A stretch of 29,749 nucleotides of DNA from positions 1 to 29,749 of the forward strand of contig CAMLRG010000055.1 of NCBI GenBank assembly GCA_946482335.1, written 5' to 3'. The translations under genes and the position numbers were made by a program. Under the pieces are notes generated by a model. That model saw only the letters and a program-made list of their open reading frames with translations. It was not told where the DNA came from and made no database searches. Of this stretch, positions 25,661 through 29,749 are shown piece after piece. How positions within the stretch are numbered: position 1 is the first letter of the stretch; each line of letters starts with the position of its first letter. Source of the DNA: an uncultured Duganella sp. GTDB taxonomy: Bacteria; Pseudomonadota; Gammaproteobacteria; Burkholderiales; Burkholderiaceae.

Positions 25661-25689
25661 ATTATACCGGTTCGCCGCGCGTACAGCAA
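25661..25689 (-). promoter_or_regulatory. sigma-70 promoter of the solitary 5S gene
   Basis: On the minus strand there is TTGCTG (25684-25689), exactly 17 bp, then a perfect TATAAT (25661-25666). The expected start near 25654 gives a precursor leader of about 55 nt before the 5S. It sits just after the stop codon of the DUF5691 gene. Confidence 0.8.
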
Positions 25690-25699
25690 GCGAAGATTG

Positions 25700-28339
25700 T
25701 CATGCCAGCGCTTCGAGCAGGGCGCGCCGCAGCGTATGGGCCTTGCCGGTCAACGGCATGCGTTCCAGGGCGGCCCTGGCGGCAGGCGCGGGGCGCAGGC
25801 GATGCCGCAGCACCAGTTCCTGCATCAACTGGAGCAGCTTGGCCATGTCGCGCGGCGCTTCGCCGGCTGGCGGCTCGCACAGCACGCCCAGCACCGCCAG
25901 CACGACGTGCGGCATGCGCGGATCTGCCGCAGCCGCCGTTGCCAGCGCCGCCGCCAAGCGGCCGGCCATGAAAAAGCCTTGCGGCTGCAATTCCAGCAGG
26001 GCGCGCCCGAGGGCATGGGCATCCAGGCGTCCATCGCTGCCGCTGGCCACAAAGGCATCGACAGCCCGCGCCAGCCGCCCGGGATCCTTGCCCATCAGCG
26101 CCAGAGCCATTGTCTTCAACGCCGCCGGCGTCATGAGCGTCACCGGCTCGCCCAGTACGCGCATCCAGGCAACCTGGTGCCATTCCGTGTCGGGATACTG
26201 GAGATGCTGCGCCAGCCCGGGCATGGCATCGCCATACATCGCCTCATGGCTGGAAGGGAAGTGCGAAGCCCCGAACAGGATCAGGGCTTCCGAGTGGCGC
26301 CAGAAATCCATGTGCATGTGCGGCGCCAGCAAGGTGGTGTCCACCGGTTGCGGTGCCGGGCACACCGTGCTGCGGGGGCTGAAGTAGTTGCCGTGCTCCC
26401 ATTCGACCAGTTCCGCCTGTAGTTCCACAGACGCTGCGCGGGCACCGTCCGGCAGCCCGCCGCCGAATACCAGCACTGCCGTCGGGTCGTCCTCGCCCGG
26501 GTAGCGGATACGCGAGGCAGCCAGGCAAAGCGCCTCATCTGGCTGCGCCGGCCATTCGCCGCCCAGCGCATAACACAGCGCCTGCCGGAAAGGCGAATCG
26601 GGCAGCGCTTGCGCGGCCCGCAGGACGCCGGCATCTGCCGCCGGCGCCAGCCGCAGCAAGGCACGCACCTGGACGCGCAACGGCAGCTTCGCCAGTTGCG
26701 CTCCCAACTTGCCGGCACGCTGCACAAGCACGGCTGGGGCGATGAAGCCGCCGCGGTGCGTGGCGATATCGAATGCGCTGGCGTCGTCGATGCGCTCCGA
26801 CAGCAGGCCAAGGGCCCCGCCGGCTGCCGGCAGACGCTCGCGCTCCTCACCTGCCACCTGGGCCAGCAGCAGCCGCGCGAACTCGCCCGCCATGCAAGCC
26901 TTCAAGTCCCAGCGGTCGACCTTCAGCTTGCGGGCACGCTTGAGCACTGGGGCGAAGCGCGCACGGTCGTCGGCGGAGAGCGGCGCTGCGGCAAGCAGGG
27001 CCCCAAAGGCTATCTCGAACATGTCCAGGTCGGATTGATCTTCCAGCAGGCGGGCGCACAGCGCCACCAGCTCGTCCAGAGTAGCCGGGGCTGGCAAGGT
27101 ACGCGACGCATCAAGCGGGGACATGGGCTGCGCAGGCGGCGGCAAGGCAATGTCGTGCCAGTCGTCCTGCGGGCAGGCGGGTGGACCGCCAAGCAATGCA
27201 GCCAATGCCGGCTGCACGCTGGGCGCAACGAATGGCAGCATGGCCCGCGCCGCGGCATCGCCATCGTCGTCCAGGCCCCATTTGCCTAGCCGCGCGACGA
27301 TGGTTTGCTGCAGTCCGGGGTCGGTATGCTGCAATCCTTCCAGCGCAAGGCGCGCCGCCGCGGCCCGCTGGCCGGGATCCCGCTTGACCACCGCATCCAG
27401 CAGCTTCAAGGCGCTGCCGATCTGCGCCTTGACGGAAGACAGCATGACCGGACGCAGGGCATCCAGCAGGCTCCCTGCATCGAGCAGCTGCTTGTCGAGC
27501 AGTTTGGCGCAAGCGCCGAGCGCCATGCTAACCGTGGGCGGAATCCGGCTATGAAGCAAGGACAGGTAGCGCGCAGATTCCACCGCCATCTCTTCGACGG
27601 TCGGTTCCAACCGGTCGTGGAAACGCGAGAACCAGCCTGCCCGGAATTGCGGCCAATCGCGCTCCAGCGTATCCAGGCAGCGTGCCAGCATCTCCGTGCG
27701 CGAATAGACGCCGTCTTCGCATAGCTGAAGCAGGTTCCAGGCCCATGTTTCCTCGTCCTTGAACGTGTATTTGTCGATCCCCGCGAGGTTGACGTCACTG
27801 GTGCCCTCGAGATCAAAGATCCTGAGCAGGACAGGTTTCAGGATTTCGATATTCCCAACCAGGTAGTCACGCAATTTCGAGCGCAATCGGTGATGTATCG
27901 CCATCAGGCGCAGGATGCCTTCATCATCCAGCTCGAATGGCGACAACCCTGCCTTGGCAAGTTGCAATGCCGCTGCCGGATGGCTGCAATCCCAGAGCGC
28001 CCGCGCCAGCATCGGCAGGCTGGGTGGGCGGAAACGCGCCGCCACCGCGACCAAGCGTTCCGCCTTCAAGCGGAAGGAAGCTGCCCGGTCGGCTGGTGCG
28101 CAGACGAGCATCGCCACCTCTATGGCATCGCGCTGGCCGTCGGTGGCGCGCATACCCCACGAATCGTGCACGGTATCGCGGTCATACCACGAGTAGCGCA
28201 TCAGGTCCGCCACCTCGCCCAGGCGCTCAGCCTGCGCCAGGCGCTGAGGCTCGGGCATGGCGGCCAGCATATCCAGCACGGCGTTGCCATCGCCGGCGTA
28301 GATCATCGCTTCCAGTTCATTCGCAGGGACGAAGCTCAT
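25700..28339 (-). CDS. DUF5691 domain-containing protein
   Basis: An 879-residue protein, rich in alpha-helix and alanine/leucine, that I assign to the DUF5691 family, mainly because it follows a SWIM zinc-finger gene with an ATGA overlap, the known pairing. No catalytic motif, signal peptide or membrane segment stands out. ATG 28339 is set by the overlap (the frame opens to 28405). In other bacteria the SWIM-DUF5691 pair sits with a MoxR-type AAA+ ATPase and a VWA protein, which suggests work in a MoxR-VWA protein-remodelling or conflict system. Neither partner is present here. A solitary 5S gene follows. Confidence 0.7.
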   Translation of the reverse strand: MSFVPANELEAMIYAGDGNAVLDMLAAMPEPQRLAQAERLGEVADLMRYSWYDRDTVHDSWGMRATDGQRDAIEVAMLVCAPADRAASFRLKAERLVAVAARFRPPSLPMLARALWDCSHPAAALQLAKAGLSPFELDDEGILRLMAIHHRLRSKLRDYLVGNIEILKPVLLRIFDLEGTSDVNLAGIDKYTFKDEETWAWNLLQLCEDGVYSRTEMLARCLDTLERDWPQFRAGWFSRFHDRLEPTVEEMAVESARYLSLLHSRIPPTVSMALGACAKLLDKQLLDAGSLLDALRPVMLSSVKAQIGSALKLLDAVVKRDPGQRAAAARLALEGLQHTDPGLQQTIVARLGKWGLDDDGDAAARAMLPFVAPSVQPALAALLGGPPACPQDDWHDIALPPPAQPMSPLDASRTLPAPATLDELVALCARLLEDQSDLDMFEIAFGALLAAAPLSADDRARFAPVLKRARKLKVDRWDLKACMAGEFARLLLAQVAGEERERLPAAGGALGLLSERIDDASAFDIATHRGGFIAPAVLVQRAGKLGAQLAKLPLRVQVRALLRLAPAADAGVLRAAQALPDSPFRQALCYALGGEWPAQPDEALCLAASRIRYPGEDDPTAVLVFGGGLPDGARAASVELQAELVEWEHGNYFSPRSTVCPAPQPVDTTLLAPHMHMDFWRHSEALILFGASHFPSSHEAMYGDAMPGLAQHLQYPDTEWHQVAWMRVLGEPVTLMTPAALKTMALALMGKDPGRLARAVDAFVASGSDGRLDAHALGRALLELQPQGFFMAGRLAAALATAAAADPRMPHVVLAVLGVLCEPPAGEAPRDMAKLLQLMQELVLRHRLRPAPAARAALERMPLTGKAHTLRRALLEALA

Positions 28340-29667
28340 CGCATGGCCTCCGCCGCCAATACGTGTTTGCATGGGCCGCGCGCACCTTGGTATTTGGCGA
28401 ACCACGGACAGGTGCAGTGCAGCTCATCGCCGACTTCGCGCACGCGATGGGCGATGCCGCCGCTTGCCACCTCCGCTTCGAAAGGCTCCAACCGTACTAC
28501 CTGCACTGCCCCCAGGTCCAGCAGTTCGCGCGCGGAAGTCAATCGTGGATTCAAGTCCTCCACCAGCGATAAGTCGAAGGGCAGCACGCGATGAAAATAT
28601 CGAGCCTCCGACAAATCGAAGCCAACCAGCCCTGATGCACCAAGCACACGCAAGGCATCGTCGACGTCGTCCGGCTGGAGCGACAGCCTGCCGCCAATCT
28701 CCTTGGTATCGAGAGCGGGCTGCCATGCCAGCTGGGCGCGCACACTGGCAAGTGCGCTGGTGCCGGACGCGCGCAACAGGGCATGCAAAGCCTGTCCTTC
28801 ACCGGAAAAGCCGCGCCAGGTTTCCGCGCTGAGCGCAAGCGTCAGGCGCGCGGTACCGAAGTCCAGCACCCAGGCGCAGGATTGCTGCGCCTCGTCCGCG
28901 TAGACGGTGACGGATTGCGCCTTCGGCACCAGCTGTTCGAGGACGCGCAAGCGCGAAGTATCGCTGATGCGCACGCCATTTGCCGATGGTGTGGCGGTCA
29001 TGCGCGGCCCGGCGCTACCGGCAACCATCCACAGCGGGGTGCGGCCGTTCGCATTGCGCGGCAAGGACCTCAGGAAGCGCAGCGCTTCCATTCCGCCCAT
29101 GGTATGGCGCGCGCCCATGCCGGCCAGGTAGGACTGCACTTCCAGCATGCCCCGCAACCAGCGCAGGGGGAGTTCGACCTTTTTCTCCGTGACGCTGGCG
29201 TCGGCAGTGTGGAGGGTCAGTTCCTGCCGCCCGACCGAAAGTCCAAGGCCGTCCGCATCGCGCAAACGCGCCAGCGCCGCGCGCATCGGCGCGTTGAAGT
29301 CGACGTTGGTGGTGCCCTGGCCGACGGTTTCGCCGTCGTAGGCCGCGGGGAGCAGGTCGGCGCGGATGTAGGTGCTGCAGCAGGCGGAGAAGCCTTCGAA
29401 TCGAAGCATGCCGCCACCGGACGTCACGACGGGGTCGGCCAGCATCAGGGCTTTTGCCAGGGAGTTGGCCGGCATGAAGAAGCGGGAACCGACGATCAGG
29501 TGTACGGCCGTCAGCAGCTCCGCGCACAGGCGCGGTTGCAGCAGTCGGCCTTCAAAGAAGTGGGGTTGCTCGGTCGCGCTGGAGGTAGCGAGCACCAGGT
29601 GCGGACTGCCGGTGCCCGTTACCGTGGAAGGGGATGCGTAGCGGTAGGCATGGGCTAGGGTTGGCAT
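28336..29667 (-). CDS. SWIM zinc-finger protein
   Basis: A 443-residue protein whose C-terminus has a SWIM zinc finger: C418-x-C420 ... C433-x-H435 in the HCTCPWFAKYQGARGPCKH region. The rest (about 1-390) is a conserved but uncharacterised region typical of this family (HFFEGRLLQPRLCAELLTAV, ARYFHRVLPFDLSLVEDLNP). SWIM fingers bind nucleic acid or protein. There is no signal peptide. It overlaps the DUF5691 gene by ATGA and is probably co-translated with it. The ATG at 29667 has no ribosome site; a -10-like TATATT ends only 6 bp upstream, so the message may be leaderless. The exact start is therefore less certain. Confidence 0.87.
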   Translation of the reverse strand: MPTLAHAYRYASPSTVTGTGSPHLVLATSSATEQPHFFEGRLLQPRLCAELLTAVHLIVGSRFFMPANSLAKALMLADPVVTSGGGMLRFEGFSACCSTYIRADLLPAAYDGETVGQGTTNVDFNAPMRAALARLRDADGLGLSVGRQELTLHTADASVTEKKVELPLRWLRGMLEVQSYLAGMGARHTMGGMEALRFLRSLPRNANGRTPLWMVAGSAGPRMTATPSANGVRISDTSRLRVLEQLVPKAQSVTVYADEAQQSCAWVLDFGTARLTLALSAETWRGFSGEGQALHALLRASGTSALASVRAQLAWQPALDTKEIGGRLSLQPDDVDDALRVLGASGLVGFDLSEARYFHRVLPFDLSLVEDLNPRLTSARELLDLGAVQVVRLEPFEAEVASGGIAHRVREVGDELHCTCPWFAKYQGARGPCKHVLAAEAMR

Positions 29668-29673
29668 GCGGAA

Positions 29674-29679
29674 AATATA
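29674..29679 (-). promoter_or_regulatory. Putative -10 box for the SWIM gene
   Basis: TATATT on the minus strand (five of six consensus bases) ends 6 bp before ATG 29667, which would place the start at or next to the ATG. No good -35 was found at 16-18 bp, so the call is tentative. Confidence 0.3.
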
Positions 29680-29708
29680 GCATGCTGGGAGGCTAAAACC
29701 GGTAAACC

Positions 29709-29735
29709 GGGGTCTGACCCGGAGGGTCAGACCCC
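29709..29735. repeat. Perfect 12-bp palindromic repeat (GGGGTCTGACCC type)
   Basis: GGGGTCTGACCC (29709-29720), GGA, then GGGTCAGACCCC (29724-29735): perfect 12-bp arms and a 3-nt loop. It resembles short dispersed palindromes that I recall from Oxalobacteraceae genomes (REP-like); copy number cannot be judged here. No T tract follows, so a terminator role is not supported. Between it and the SWIM gene there is only about 30 bp. Confidence 0.75.
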
Positions 29736-29749
29736 GTCTGTTCGAACGG

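Noticed and set aside
25600..25700. Remnant of 23S rRNA upstream of the 5S gene
   Set aside because: The sequence shows no recognisable 23S segment; it holds a promoter and short leader directly after the DUF5691 stop codon.
25475..26422. 315-codon plus-strand frame over the 5S gene and the end of the DUF5691 gene
   Set aside because: It runs through the antisense of 5S rRNA and a well-supported gene, and the translation is low-complexity antisense sequence.

Overview
The window reads as chromosomal DNA of a GC-rich betaproteobacterium. The 5S rRNA, the rRNA-operon leader at the left edge and the protein families all suggest Oxalobacteraceae (Massilia/Duganella/Janthinobacterium type). That placement is inference; no search was run. 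Most genes lie on the minus strand. No phage, insertion sequence or CRISPR was seen.

Layout. (1) 1-260: tandem promoters and the boxA leader of an rRNA operon running leftward out of the window. (2) 353-3510: an AcoR-type sigma-54 activator (+), convergent with a porin that has its own sigma-54-type promoter. (3) 3581-10382: a glycan-use locus with a LacI repressor, two GH30 glycosidases and a TonB-dependent receptor. Two perfect and one degenerate LacI palindromes precede the receptor, and a fourth site precedes lacI. (4) 10423-21036: a PQQ-dependent alcohol-oxidation region with a quinoprotein alcohol dehydrogenase, a DUF779 protein, an aldehyde dehydrogenase, a YVTN beta-propeller protein, a PqqU/YncD-like receptor, a second TonB receptor, a solute-binding protein and cytochrome c-550 PedF. 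(5) 21058-23315: RNA repair genes rtcA and rtcB. (6) 23372-25435: a phytase/esterase-like lipoprotein behind a Pho box. (7) 25442-25689: a solitary 5S rRNA gene with its own promoter and terminator. (8) 25700-29667: a DUF5691 protein and a SWIM zinc-finger protein overlapping by ATGA. (9) A perfect 12-bp palindromic repeat at the right edge.

How the parts fit. The strongest system-level signal is a sigma-54 regulon. Elements of the TGGCA-N6-TTGC type with correct -24/-12 spacing lie upstream of acoR, the aldehyde dehydrogenase operon, the beta-propeller gene, pqqU and the pedF operon, and a one-mismatch copy precedes the porin. Two of them carry a shared 22-bp upstream sequence, a candidate activator site. 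The alcohol dehydrogenase has the extra aspartate two residues after its catalytic aspartate that marks lanthanide-dependent enzymes. A PQQ receptor is present but no pqq synthesis genes are in the window. The second receptor has two unusually acidic stretches. Together this suggests a co-regulated module for lanthanide/PQQ alcohol oxidation that includes acquisition of its cofactors.
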